Shown in pieces: positions 26,037 to 34,070 of a stretch of DNA of 64,000 nt. How positions within the stretch are numbered: position 1 is the first letter of the stretch; each line of letters begins with the position of its first letter. The DNA is from JADKBO01 sp965230345. Lineage in GTDB: Bacteria > Bacteroidota > Bacteroidia > Chitinophagales > Saprospiraceae. Location: NCBI GenBank assembly GCA_965230345.1, contig CBDDKR010000001.1, positions 558,001-622,000 on the forward strand, in the 5' to 3' direction. A program made the translations under genes and the position numbers. The notes beneath the pieces are model-generated. The model was not told the DNA's origin and did not search any database. It saw nothing but the letters and a program-made list of their open reading frames with translations.

Positions 26037-26380
26037 TGAAGTTATTATTTGATCAAAACATTTCGTTTAGAATAGTTAAGCGAATCATATCTATTTTTCC
26101 AGATTCACATCAAGTGAGAGAGTTAGGATTAGAGGAAGCAAGTGACATAACCATCTGGAATTTTGCAAGAAAGAATGAATATACGATAGTCACCTTTGAC
26201 TCAGATTTTTATGATTATACGGTTGTAAGAGGAATACCACCAAAAGTAATATGGTTAAGACTTGGCAATACTTCAACAAAGGTTATAAGAGATTTACTAA
26301 TATCAAAGGTGAAACAGATACAAGAATTTTGTGATTCTGAGGAAATGGCAAAATTTGGTTGTCTGGAGATAATGGCATAG
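26036..26380 (+). CDS. DUF5615 PIN-like toxin
   Basis: A 114-residue protein with the DUF5615/Mut7-C-like PIN pattern: MKLLFDQNISFRIVKRI with the first aspartate, ASDITIWNFARKNEYTIVTFDSDFYD with the internal acidic pair, and PPKVIWLRLGNTST near the end. PIN-fold enzymes of this kind are predicted RNases. It is translationally coupled to the DUF433 gene upstream. Together they form a type II toxin-antitoxin module, the third of the array from the left. Confidence 0.9.
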   Translation: MKLLFDQNISFRIVKRIISIFPDSHQVRELGLEEASDITIWNFARKNEYTIVTFDSDFYDYTVVRGIPPKVIWLRLGNTSTKVIRDLLISKVKQIQEFCDSEEMAKFGCLEIMA

Positions 26381-26387
26381 AAGGACT

Positions 26388-26458
26388 TACCCTAACACTA
26401 TATATCACTACACATCGCCATACAGTCGATGTATCGGATATATTTTCCGTTATACGCC
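26388..26458 (+). other. attC site 29
   Basis: TACCCTAAC at 26388 exactly complements head GTTAGGGTA at 25762. Cut at G26449. The inner part is type A-like (ATATATCACTACACATCG...GTATCGGATATATTTTCC). Confidence 0.94.
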
Positions 26459-26866
26459 ATTGAGTGAAGATCAAATAAAGGAAGTTTGTGCTAGAAAAGA
26501 GCTTGTCCCAATTCGTTTGCGGCTTTAAAAAAGTGGTGTGGAGATAAAAGTGAAGGAGAATTTCGGCTTGCTTGAGAACATTGAATAAAAGATGAAACAG
26601 GTTCTTAAAGGACAAATAGAGAATTTGGAGCCAAAGAGTATCTACAAATATCTTAGAGATTGAAAGACGATTGTTGCCTTTAAAGGATGTTCATGAAACG
26701 TAAACCAAACATGTTCTAGGACGCAAGCCCAGATGTGTACAAGAGTTAAATATATAAAATAAATGAAGCAGATCATACAAGCGTAAACTTGTAAAGAGAA
26801 GAGCTTCGGATTAAATAATAAAAGGTTGTAAAGCCGCAAACTAGACGGAACTTAGGAGTGTTATAC
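26449..26866 (+). repeat. Type A gene-less cassette body, copy 11
   Basis: Typical outer arms (TTTGCGGCTTTAAAAAAG; TGTAAAGCCGCAAAC). The 3' segment AAGCAGATCATACAAGCG matches copy 14. No gene. Confidence 0.85.
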
Positions 26867-26938
26867 GGCGTATAACACTATGTATCGCTCCACATCTCCA
26901 AGTAGTCGATGTGTCGGATACATTTACCGTTACACCCA
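26867..26938 (+). other. attC site 30 (type A)
   Basis: GGCGTATAAC at 26867 complements head GTTATACGCC at 26449. Cut at G26929. Confidence 0.94.
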
Positions 26939-26959
26939 ATTAGACAAAATAAATCACCA

Positions 26960-27865
26960 ATGACAAAAGCTGAAAGATTCGAGGGATGCATAATTGGCGG
27001 AGCAATTGGAGATGCTTTTGGAAGCGGATATGAAAATGAAGTTAAAGAAAAAGAAGATACTTTTTATCTTTTTGGAAAGCCTGAAATAAAAGAACCAAAT
27101 TGGCAAATAACGGATGACACGCAATTGACTTTAGCAACAATTGAAGCAATAATTGAAGATGAAAAAGTAAATCCCGAAACAATAGCAAATCAATTCCTCA
27201 AATATTACAGGCAAAGAAAAATAAGGGGAATTGGAGCAAGTACGTTGAAATCGTTAAAAGAATTAAGTTTTGGAGGACATTGGAGCCAAGTTGGACGAAG
27301 AGGCGAATATGCAGCAGGAAATGGAGCTGCAATGCGAATAGCACCAATTGCTTTTAAAGAAGAAATTACGGATTACGAAATAAGAGACATTTGCATAATC
27401 ACTCACAATAATGATGAAGCATATGTCGGGGCAAGAAGTGTAATAATTGCAATAAGAGAAATACTAAATGGCAATTGGAAAGGCGAAACAAATTTGATTG
27501 ATTTGATAATTGACCAAATTCCAGATACAAGAGTTCGAGACAGGTTAATTGAAATCAAAGACATCAAAAGTCTACAAGAAATCGGACAAATTGGGAATGA
27601 CGGATATGTTGTAAATTCAGTTCCATTAGCAATTGCAGCGGCAAATACAGTTGGAGAAATAGGAATCGAAGAAATGTATTTGCAACTAATTGAAATTGGT
27701 GGAGATACAGATACAAATTGCTCAATTGCCGGACAAATAGCGGGTACATTAATCGGACGAAAAGGGATGCCTGAAAAATTGGTAAATAAGTTGAAAGAAT
27801 TGAATGAATACGAATGGATTGGAACGACGATAAGTAAATTAATAAAAAAAGAAAACTGGGTGTAA
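26960..27865 (+). CDS. ADP-ribosylglycohydrolase family protein
   Basis: A 301-residue protein of the DraG/ARH family, which removes ADP-ribose from proteins or nucleic acids using two magnesium ions. The motifs are GGAIGDAFGSGYE at the N-terminus, ITDDTQLTLAT (metal-binding Thr-Asp-Asp), GNGAAMRIAPIAF and the C-terminal GGDTDTNCSIAGQIAG (Asp-Thr-Asp metal ligands). All key residues are present. The ATG at 26960 is chosen; an upstream in-frame ATG at 26909 lies inside the attC. The stop TAA lies in the next attC left box. No ADP-ribosyltransferase partner is visible in this cassette. Confidence 0.93.
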   Translation: MTKAERFEGCIIGGAIGDAFGSGYENEVKEKEDTFYLFGKPEIKEPNWQITDDTQLTLATIEAIIEDEKVNPETIANQFLKYYRQRKIRGIGASTLKSLKELSFGGHWSQVGRRGEYAAGNGAAMRIAPIAFKEEITDYEIRDICIITHNNDEAYVGARSVIIAIREILNGNWKGETNLIDLIIDQIPDTRVRDRLIEIKDIKSLQEIGQIGNDGYVVNSVPLAIAAANTVGEIGIEEMYLQLIEIGGDTDTNCSIAGQIAGTLIGRKGMPEKLVNKLKELNEYEWIGTTISKLIKKENWV

Positions 27866-27930
27866 CAATGTGTAAAACGTCCATGCCCAGCAAAAGCTGG
27901 TCACGGTGTTTACACTAGCCGTTACATATC
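27857..27930 (+). other. attC site 31
   Basis: TGGGTGTAAC at 27857 exactly complements head GTTACACCCA at 26929. Cut at G27921. The inner arms are AATGTGTAAAACG and CGGTGTTTACACT with a CCAGC/GCTGG tip. Confidence 0.94.
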
Positions 27931-27966
27931 ATCAAGTAGAATAGAATGAGCTAAATTTAAACATAT

Positions 27967-28617
27967 ATGAGGAACAGAACATTAATATTAGTAATCCTAA
28001 CAACAATAATACTAAGCTGCAAAACTCAAAAAGAGCTAATAACAGAAGAAGCGACAAAAGAGATAAATCAATATACTCAAGAAATAATTGAATTTCAACA
28101 AGAGCTAAATAAGAATTATCTAGACCCTCAAAAATCTCCATTGGATAAAAGTGAAATTTCTAAGTTCGAGAAAGAAGGAGGGCATGATTTTTTTGAAATT
28201 AACACAGATTTAATCATAATAGGAAAATTGGACACTTCTCGAGTGAAAAAGAATATAGGCTTTCAAACATCAACGGAAAGAATTGCTATGTATGATCGAA
28301 TTGGAATAGTAAAATTCGAGTATCGATCTAGAAATTATCAATTGAGTATTTATGAAAGCCACTATACAAGAAAAATACCTGAATACAAAGATCACCTATT
28401 TCTTCCATTTAATGATTTAACAAATGGAGAAACTACCTATGGTGGAGGAAGATATTTGGATATAAAGAAGCAAGATTCAGACGAAATAGTTTTAGACTTT
28501 AATAAGTCTTATAATCCATATTGTGCTTATAGTGAAAACTATTCATGTCCAATACCGCCGAAAGAAAACTATTTGAACTTTGAGGTAAATGCAGGTGTAA
28601 GATTAAATAAGAAATGA
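27967..28617 (+). CDS. Lipoprotein of unknown function
   Basis: A 216-residue protein with lipobox signal MRNRTLILVILTTIILSC. The first ~60 mature residues are helical and glutamate/glutamine-rich (EATKEINQYTQEIIEFQQE), followed by a beta-rich domain (DRIGIVKFEYRSRNYQLSIY, IPEYKDHLFLPFNDLTNGE). A cysteine pair near the C-terminus (YCAYSENYSCPIPPKENYL) precedes the end. Several such segments recall proteins with DUF1684-like folds, but I cannot assign one. It is alone in its cassette. Confidence 0.72.
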   Translation: MRNRTLILVILTTIILSCKTQKELITEEATKEINQYTQEIIEFQQELNKNYLDPQKSPLDKSEISKFEKEGGHDFFEINTDLIIIGKLDTSRVKKNIGFQTSTERIAMYDRIGIVKFEYRSRNYQLSIYESHYTRKIPEYKDHLFLPFNDLTNGETTYGGGRYLDIKKQDSDEIVLDFNKSYNPYCAYSENYSCPIPPKENYLNFEVNAGVRLNKK

Positions 28618-28618
28618 C

Positions 28619-28693
28619 GATATGTAACATGCGCTGATGCGACATGGGTAATGAATATGACACACGTCGCATAGCGCAAGACCGTTGCAGGTA
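28619..28693 (+). other. attC site 32
   Basis: GATATGTAAC at 28619 exactly complements head GTTACATATC at 27921. Cut at G28684. ATGCGCTGATGCGAC subfamily. Confidence 0.94.
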
Positions 28694-28700
28694 ATTATAA

Positions 28701-29966
28701 ATGAAAATAAAAGTATCTATAGGAATGATAATCTTTTGTCTTTTTGCAATCAGTTGTAAAAAACAGACATACAAATCCTATAAAGAGAAATATAAACTTT
28801 CCTCAAAGGGAGGGCATTATGGAAAAAGTGGACCTTATAAATTATTTACAGAAAATGAAAAATTCTATTTGGAGTCAATCCCATTTGAACACATTAACGT
28901 AATATCAGGAGATTTATGCTCGGGAATTACAAAGGTTAGAGAGACAGTAAACGATAGTTTATTGTATATTATAAATAGGTATTTTGGATTAGACAACACA
29001 TTTGTCAGTTCTGATGGAAAATCCATAGCTTACGTAAATAACTTTTGGCGTAGAACCGACTATGACAGTTGTTCGACAAATATTCTTGAAATATATCGAG
29101 AAGGAAAGCTACAAAGGGGATATTCTTATCAAGAACTATTAAAACAAGAGCCACATGAAGAATACTCTTGGCTGTTTTGGGATTCAAAAATTAATTCTGT
29201 TTTAGCAAAAAACAGCAAGTATGTAATTGGAGATAGATTATACCTCATTCCAAATAAAACAGGAACATTACTCGAAGTTGACCTTATTTCAGCAGAAGTT
29301 TTAACCAAAATTGATACGACTGTATATTTAAGTAACTTGGTGCAGATTGAGTATGTACCTCCAAAGGTGGAGTTTATTAATATCGAAGAAAAGGAGGGGT
29401 TCCCAAATTTGGCTAATGGGATTACATTTCGAAATGGATTGAGAGAAACTTTAAACCTTGACCTAATTTCGACTGACGAAACTCAAAAAGAAGAACGTTA
29501 TTATTTCCATTTTTGGATAGAATGCAAAATAGATAAAGCAGGAAATCCGTTCGACATCAAAGTAAATTCAAACGAACACGTTTTAACCGAAAATTCAAAA
29601 GACCTAAGGAACAAAATAAGATCTTATGTTTTTGCTCAGACTTTTCAAATTGATACATTACCATATAATTCAGATTATTGGCTGTTTGAGGATAGGTTAT
29701 ACATTTCTCGAAATCCGATTAGCTTATCACATCAAGATTTAGAAAACTACAAAGTACAAGTCTGTAAGATTGATAGCTTGTCTGGAATATACATACCTAC
29801 TGATGTTCAAGATGCTCACAATGAATTGGATAGAATGTTAAGTGACACTGTTAAAGTACAAATTAAGAACGGAGAGCCAAGTCATTTTGGATTAGGTACG
29901 TGGATGCGGAACAATTGGGGTTTATGGGCTGGTGGCAGATTAAAATGCTATTTTGATGAACGATAA
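28701..29966 (+). CDS. DKNYY-like lipoprotein, probably truncated by an in-frame stop
   Basis: A 421-residue product with lipobox signal MKIKVSIGMIIFCLFAISC. The segments HYGKSGPYKLFTENEKFYLE and YIINRYFGLDNTFVSSDGKS are reminiscent of DKNYY-repeat proteins, seen in Bacteroidota exported proteins of unknown role. The frame stops at TAA 29964-29966. The same frame then continues for 43 more sense codons (LYHPDHISGLIISTYEMKL, ending EKEWMNE) to TGA at 30096-30098, just before the attC, where other cassette genes here end. A single-base change to TAA most likely removed the natural C-terminus. Confidence 0.75.
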   Translation: MKIKVSIGMIIFCLFAISCKKQTYKSYKEKYKLSSKGGHYGKSGPYKLFTENEKFYLESIPFEHINVISGDLCSGITKVRETVNDSLLYIINRYFGLDNTFVSSDGKSIAYVNNFWRRTDYDSCSTNILEIYREGKLQRGYSYQELLKQEPHEEYSWLFWDSKINSVLAKNSKYVIGDRLYLIPNKTGTLLEVDLISAEVLTKIDTTVYLSNLVQIEYVPPKVEFINIEEKEGFPNLANGITFRNGLRETLNLDLISTDETQKEERYYFHFWIECKIDKAGNPFDIKVNSNEHVLTENSKDLRNKIRSYVFAQTFQIDTLPYNSDYWLFEDRLYISRNPISLSHQDLENYKVQVCKIDSLSGIYIPTDVQDAHNELDRMLSDTVKVQIKNGEPSHFGLGTWMRNNWGLWAGGRLKCYFDER

Positions 29967-30098
29967 TTATATCATCCAGACCATATTTCGGGTTTAATAA
30001 TTTCAACCTACGAAATGAAACTAAATGATAAGCCAACAAATATTGACAGTTTGATTCAAGTGTATTCTGAATCTGAAAAAGAATGGATGAATGAATGA
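29967..30098 (+). pseudogene. Lost C-terminal part of the DKNYY-like gene
   Basis: These 44 codons are in the same frame as the preceding gene and keep protein-like composition (KLNDKPTNIDSLIQVYSESE). They end 4 bases before the attC left box at 30103, the usual position for a cassette gene end. They are separated from the upstream gene only by TAA 29964. Confidence 0.6.
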
Positions 30099-30102
30099 AA
30101 AT

Positions 30103-30175
30103 TACCTGCAACATTGTATATGACGGTCATGCTCCCTATGCGGTCGCACGCCGCAGATACTAACCGTTAGCGATA
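30103..30175 (+). other. attC site 33
   Basis: TACCTGCAAC at 30103 exactly complements head GTTGCAGGTA at 28684. Cut at G30166. Inner arms TATGACGGTCATGC and GCACGCCGCAGATA. Confidence 0.94.
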
Positions 30176-30229
30176 ATCTGTATGCAAATCAGGACATATA
30201 TTTCTGTTACTCAGTATTAAGTATGCTGA

Positions 30230-30263
30230 ACTAAAATATAAACAAATTTGTTTATATTTTAGT
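30230..30263 (+). promoter_or_regulatory. 34 bp perfect palindrome (operator)
   Basis: The left arm ACTAAAATATAAACAAA (30230-30246) is the exact reverse complement of 30247-30263. The palindrome touches the -7 box TATCTTTG at 30263-30270 and covers the -33 region. This is the position expected for an autorepressor site of the XRE antitoxin encoded 18 bases downstream. Confidence 0.75.
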
Positions 30264-30270
30264 ATCTTTG
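30263..30270 (+). promoter_or_regulatory. Bacteroidota-type -7 box for the XRE/AbiEii pair
   Basis: TATCTTTG is a perfect TAnnTTTG match, 10 bases before the ATG at 30281. Its first base is the last base of the 34 bp palindrome. Confidence 0.6.
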
Positions 30271-30280
30271 ATTATACAAC

Positions 30281-30811
30281 ATGGAATATACACTACCAGA
30301 ATACGAAAGGGTAAAAGGGATTCACCCTGGTGCCATATTAAAAAGAGAGCTAAAGAAGCGATCCTTAAAGGCAGTAGCTTTAGCTAACTCTATTGATGAA
30401 TATCCTCAAACAATAAACGCAATAACTAAAGAGAAAAGGGGAATAAATCCAAAATTGTCAATCAAACTTGGTGAATACTTTCGAATAGACAAAGAGTATT
30501 TCATGCTATTGCAAGCCAGTTTTGAAGTTAAAAGCATTATTCAAAGATCATACAAAAACCCCCTAATTGGTAAGGTAAGAAAATCAATATTCTGGGATAC
30601 AAATTTTAATAAAATTGATTTTATCAAAAACAAAAGATCTGTTATCCAAAGAATACTTGAAAGAGGAAATGAAATTGAAATAAACGAATTAGTAAAGCTT
30701 TATGGCAAACCGACAATAAAGGAAGAGTTAAAATATATTAATAATTCAATCAGCCCATACTTTTCTAAAAACATCAATAGATACATCCACGACAAGCCTT
30801 TAGATTCGTGA
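30281..30811 (+). CDS. XRE-family antitoxin with C-terminal extension
   Basis: A 176-residue protein. The first ~80 residues are a HigA-like helix-turn-helix (GIHPGAILKRELKKRSLKAV, EYPQTINAITKEKRGINPKL). The rest (VKSIIQRSYKNPLIGKVRKS, NEIEINELVKLYGKPTIKEE) is an extension I do not recognise and could contact the toxin. It precedes an AbiEii-type nucleotidyltransferase and overlaps it by four bases, which is the usual antitoxin-toxin order. The palindrome over its promoter supports autorepression. Confidence 0.82.
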   Translation: MEYTLPEYERVKGIHPGAILKRELKKRSLKAVALANSIDEYPQTINAITKEKRGINPKLSIKLGEYFRIDKEYFMLLQASFEVKSIIQRSYKNPLIGKVRKSIFWDTNFNKIDFIKNKRSVIQRILERGNEIEINELVKLYGKPTIKEELKYINNSISPYFSKNINRYIHDKPLDS

Positions 30812-31455
30812 ATGTTCAAAGACAAACTGTCAATGATACACTTTGGAAATGCTTATTAAAATTAATGGAGTTAGATTCATTTAAAAACTTCAGATTAGTA
30901 GGCGGCACCTCTCTAAGCTTATTAATTGGACACAGAATGTCCGTTGACATTGACCTGTTTACAGATTCAGAATACAGAAGTTTAGATTTTGTTGAAATAC
31001 TTAAAATATTAAAAGTAGAATTTGAATATGTAGATCATAATGAATGGATAAATGAAACCATGGGCAATTCTTGTTTAATTGGAAATTCATCTGATGATTC
31101 AATAAAACTAGATTTGTATTATACAGATCCGTTCGTATATCCCATTATCGCTATTGATAAAATCCGTCTGTCAAGTCTTGAAGAAATAGCGGCTATGAAA
31201 CTCGATGTAATTGGAAGAGGTGGAAGAAAAAAAGATTTCTGGGACATTCATGCATTGTTCGATTATTTTGATTTACCAAAGATGTTAGAATTCTACGCTA
31301 AAAGATATCCTTACAACTTTAGTAAAGAAGAATTAGTACAACAACTTGTAAATTTTGAAAATGCTGAAACTGATCCTGATCCAAACTGCTTAGAAGGAAA
31401 GTATTGGGAATTAATAAAACTTGATTTTGAAGATAGAATAAAAGACTATCGCTAA
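30808..31455 (+). CDS. AbiEii-type nucleotidyltransferase toxin
   Basis: A 215-residue protein of the AbiEii/AbiGii nucleotidyltransferase family. It shows the polymerase-beta-type motif LVGGTSLSLLIGHRMSVDID (GG...S, then DxD), a later acidic residue in IKLDLYYTDPF, and the helical SSLEEIAAMKLDVIGRGGRK with KDFWDIHAL that typifies this family. AbiEii-type toxins transfer nucleotides to tRNA or other targets and underlie abortive-infection and plasmid-maintenance systems. The start is GTG 30808, overlapping the antitoxin stop. The stop TAA lies in the attC left box. Confidence 0.88.
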   Translation: MNVQRQTVNDTLWKCLLKLMELDSFKNFRLVGGTSLSLLIGHRMSVDIDLFTDSEYRSLDFVEILKILKVEFEYVDHNEWINETMGNSCLIGNSSDDSIKLDLYYTDPFVYPIIAIDKIRLSSLEEIAAMKLDVIGRGGRKKDFWDIHALFDYFDLPKMLEFYAKRYPYNFSKEELVQQLVNFENAETDPDPNCLEGKYWELIKLDFEDRIKDYR

Positions 31456-31519
31456 CATGCTGTTATCAGGGAATTGTTCCTTCGTCACGACTCCCGATAC
31501 AGCTGATCCGTTATACGCC
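31447..31519 (+). other. attC site 34
   Basis: TATCGCTAAC at 31447 exactly complements head GTTAGCGATA at 30166. Cut at G31510. Inner arms TGTTATCAGGGA and TCCCGATACAGC. Confidence 0.93.
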
Positions 31520-31920
31520 ATTGAGTGAAAGTCAGGTAAAGGGAGTTTACGCAAGAAAAGAGCTTATCCCAATTCGTTTGCGGCTTAAAATAGTGGTGCG
31601 GAGATAAAATTGAAGGAGAAGTTCGGCTTGCTTGCGAACATTGAATAAAAGATGAATCAGGTATTTGAAAGCCAAATAGAGAACATGGAGTCAAAACGTA
31701 TATACAAAAACTGAGAGATTGAAAGACGCTCGTTGCCTTTATAGGATGTTCATGAAACGTAAACCAATCATGTTCTAGGACGCAAGCTCAGGTGTGTACA
31801 AAAGTTACAAGACTTAAACAGATAAAAGAAGCATATGATACAAGCGTTAATTTATAAAGAGAAGAGCTTCGAATTAAAAAATAAAAGGTTGTAAAGCCGC
31901 AAACTAGATGGAACTAGGGA
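31510..31920 (+). repeat. Type A gene-less cassette body, copy 12
   Basis: Typical body with left arm TTTGCGGCTTAAAA and right arm TGTAAAGCCGCAAAC. Its own attC (below) has lost the left box, so this copy can probably move only together with copy 13. Confidence 0.85.
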
Positions 31921-31990
31921 GTGTTATACGGATGTATCAGTCCACATCTCCAAGAAGTCGATGTGTCGGATACATTTACCGTTATACGCC
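31921..31990 (+). other. Defective attC site 35 (left box deleted)
   Basis: Where type A cassettes read TATACGGCGTATAACACTAT, this one reads TATACGGATGTATC: about 11 bases covering the left box are gone. The right half and the GTT at 31981 remain. Without the left box the site should not fold into a normal attC. Confidence 0.85.
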
Positions 31991-32398
31991 ATTGAGTGAA
32001 GGTCAGATAAAGGAAGTTTACGCAAGAAAAGAGCTTAGTCGAATTCGTTTGCGGCTTGAAAAAGTAGGGTAGAGCAAGAGTGAAGGAGAAGTTCGGCTTG
32101 CTTGAGTTGTTGTGAAAACCAGATCAGATTCTTGAAAGACAAAGAGAAAACTTTGCGTAAAAAAGTATATACAAAAATCTGAGAGATTGAAAGACGATTG
32201 TTGCCTTTATAGAATGTTCATGAAACGTAAACCAAACATGTTCTAGGACGCAAGCCCAGATGTGAACAAAAGTTACAAGACTTAAACAGATAAATGGAGC
32301 ATATGATACAAGTGTTAATTTCTAAAGAGAAGAGCTTCGAATTAAAAAAATAAAAGGTTGTAAAGCCGCAAACTAGACGGAACTTAGGAGTGTTATAC
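31981..32398 (+). repeat. Type A gene-less cassette body, copy 13
   Basis: Typical outer arms (TTTGCGGCTTGAAAAAG; TGTAAAGCCGCAAAC). The middle has a short deletion (GAGTTGTTGTGAAAACC). Confidence 0.85.
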
Positions 32399-32470
32399 GG
32401 CGTATAACACTATGTATCACTCCACATCTCCAATTAGTCGATGTGTCGGATACATTTACCGTTATACGCC
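32399..32470 (+). other. attC site 36 (type A)
   Basis: GGCGTATAAC at 32399 complements heads GTTATACGCC at 31981 and 31510. Cut at G32461. Confidence 0.94.
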
Positions 32471-32885
32471 ATTGAGTGAAGGTCAGATAAAAGAAATTTA
32501 TGCTAAGAAAGAGCTTATCCCAATTCGTTTGCGGCTTAAAAAGGTGGTGTGGAGATAAAATTGAAGGAGAAGTTCGACTTGCTTGAGTTACACAGTAAAA
32601 ACCAGATCAGATTCTTTAAAGACAAATAGAAAAATTGGAGCCACAAAGTATAAACAAAAACCAGAGAGATTGAAAGACTATTGTTGCTTTTATGAGATGT
32701 TCATGAAACGTAAATCAATCATGTTCTAGGACGCAAGCCCGGATGTGTACAAAAGTTACAAGAGTTAAACAGATAAAATAAATGAAGCAGATCATACAAG
32801 CGTAAATTTGTAAAGAAATGAGCTTCGGATTAAATAATAAATGGTTGTAAAGCCGCAAACTAGATGGAACTAGGGAGTGTTATAC
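32461..32885 (+). repeat. Type A gene-less cassette body, copy 14
   Basis: Rightmost type A copy, followed by the first Fic cassette. Typical outer arms; its middle and 3' part (AAGCAGATCATACAAGCG) match copy 11. Confidence 0.85.
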
Positions 32886-32957
32886 GGCGTATAACACTAT
32901 GTATCAGTCCACATCTCCAAGAAGTCGATGTGTCGGATACATTTACCGTTGAGCACA
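32886..32957 (+). other. attC site 37 (type A)
   Basis: GGCGTATAAC at 32886 complements head GTTATACGCC at 32461. Cut at G32948. Confidence 0.94.
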
Positions 32958-33000
32958 ATAAAAAATCTCTCAGAGATTCGAAAGAACAAGAATAAATAAT

Positions 33001-33028
33001 TAATTTTGATAGTATCAAATGATAGTAT
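33001..33028 (+). promoter_or_regulatory. Promoter and operator-like repeats before the first Fic gene
   Basis: TAATTTTG at 33001-33008 fits TAnnTTTG. The palindrome TTGATAGTATCAA (33006-33018) overlaps it, and GATAGTAT occurs twice, at 33008 and 33021, 13 bases apart. This is consistent with a repressor site close to the ATG at 33035. Confidence 0.5.
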
Positions 33029-33034
33029 TAAAAA

Positions 33035-33988
33035 ATGAAGCCACCATACGAAATAACAAACAAGATTTTACAATTAATAACTCAAATCTCTGAAAAGATA
33101 GGAGAGATTAATGCAAATCTATTAGATAAACCTTCTCCTACGCTTAGGAAACAAAATAGAGTTAAAACAATTCACAATTCCCTGAAAATTGAAGGAAACT
33201 CACTTACAGAAGAACAGATAACGGCAATAATTGAAAACAAAAGAGTAATTGGACCAGAAAAAGATATTAAAGAGGTATTAAATACTATAAAAGTCTACGA
33301 AAATATTCAGAAGTTTAATTACTCCAACGAAAGTGATTTTAAAAAAGCTCATAAAACTATAATGAATGGTTTAATAGAAAAACCTGGTGAATATAGAAAA
33401 CAAGGAGTTGGAATTGTGAAAGGAAAAGAAATTGAACACATTGCTCCTCCTTATGAAAATGTTCCATATTTAATGAAAGATTTGTTTAAATATCTAAAAT
33501 CTGAAAATGAATTAACTTTAATCAAAAGTTGTGTTTTTCATTATGAAATGGAGTTTATACACCCTTTTTTAGATGGAAATGGAAGAATAGGACGTTTATG
33601 GCAAACATTAATTTTAAAGGACAAGTATCCTGTTTTTGAATTTATCCCACTTGAGACATTAATTAGTAAATCTCAAAATAAGTATTACAAAGCATTAGCT
33701 GACAGTGACAAGTCTGGTAAATCAACAATTTTTATCGAATATATGCTTGGTGTAATAAACGTTTCTTTAGAGCAAACATTAAAATTCGGTAGTAAAAAAC
33801 TTAATCAACAAGACCGATTGAATTATTTTATAGAATTGAATAAAACTGAATTCTCACGTAAAGAGTATATGAATGTTTTTAAAGATATTTCTTCAGCTAC
33901 AGCAAGTAGAGATTTAAAGAAAGGAATTGAATTAAATGTATTCGAAAAAACAGGAGAAAAGAATAAAACTAAATATAGATTAAAATAA
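33035..33988 (+). CDS. Fic-domain protein (AMPylase)
   Basis: A 317-residue protein. The Fic active-site loop HPFLDGNGRIGRLWQ is complete (catalytic His, Gly-Asn-Gly-Arg anion cradle). The N-terminal segment HNSLKIEGNSLTEEQI carries an inhibitory helix motif of the SxxxEG type, so this is a self-inhibited class II Fic enzyme. The C-terminal ~70 residues (RKEYMNVFKDISSATASRDL) look like a winged helix-turn-helix. Fic enzymes transfer AMP from ATP to hydroxyl groups of target proteins. The gene is alone in its cassette and probably regulates itself through the repeats at 33001-33028. Confidence 0.92.
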   Translation: MKPPYEITNKILQLITQISEKIGEINANLLDKPSPTLRKQNRVKTIHNSLKIEGNSLTEEQITAIIENKRVIGPEKDIKEVLNTIKVYENIQKFNYSNESDFKKAHKTIMNGLIEKPGEYRKQGVGIVKGKEIEHIAPPYENVPYLMKDLFKYLKSENELTLIKSCVFHYEMEFIHPFLDGNGRIGRLWQTLILKDKYPVFEFIPLETLISKSQNKYYKALADSDKSGKSTIFIEYMLGVINVSLEQTLKFGSKKLNQQDRLNYFIELNKTEFSRKEYMNVFKDISSATASRDLKKGIELNVFEKTGEKNKTKYRLK

Positions 33989-33989
33989 C

Positions 33990-34062
33990 TGTGCCCAACA
34001 ATGTGTAAAATGTTCATAGCTGCTAAACGCAGCTACGCCACATACACCAACCGTTATGTCTC
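33990..34062 (+). other. attC site 38
   Basis: TGTGCCCAAC at 33990 complements head GTTGAGCACA at 32948 with one mismatch. Cut at G34053. Same subfamily as sites 3, 31 and 43 (AATGTGTAAAATG). Confidence 0.93.
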
Positions 34063-34070
34063 ATAGGTAC

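Noticed and set aside
27564..27893. 109-codon minus-strand leucine-rich frame
   Set aside because: It is the shadow of the ADP-ribosylglycohydrolase gene, whose conserved motifs are on the plus strand.
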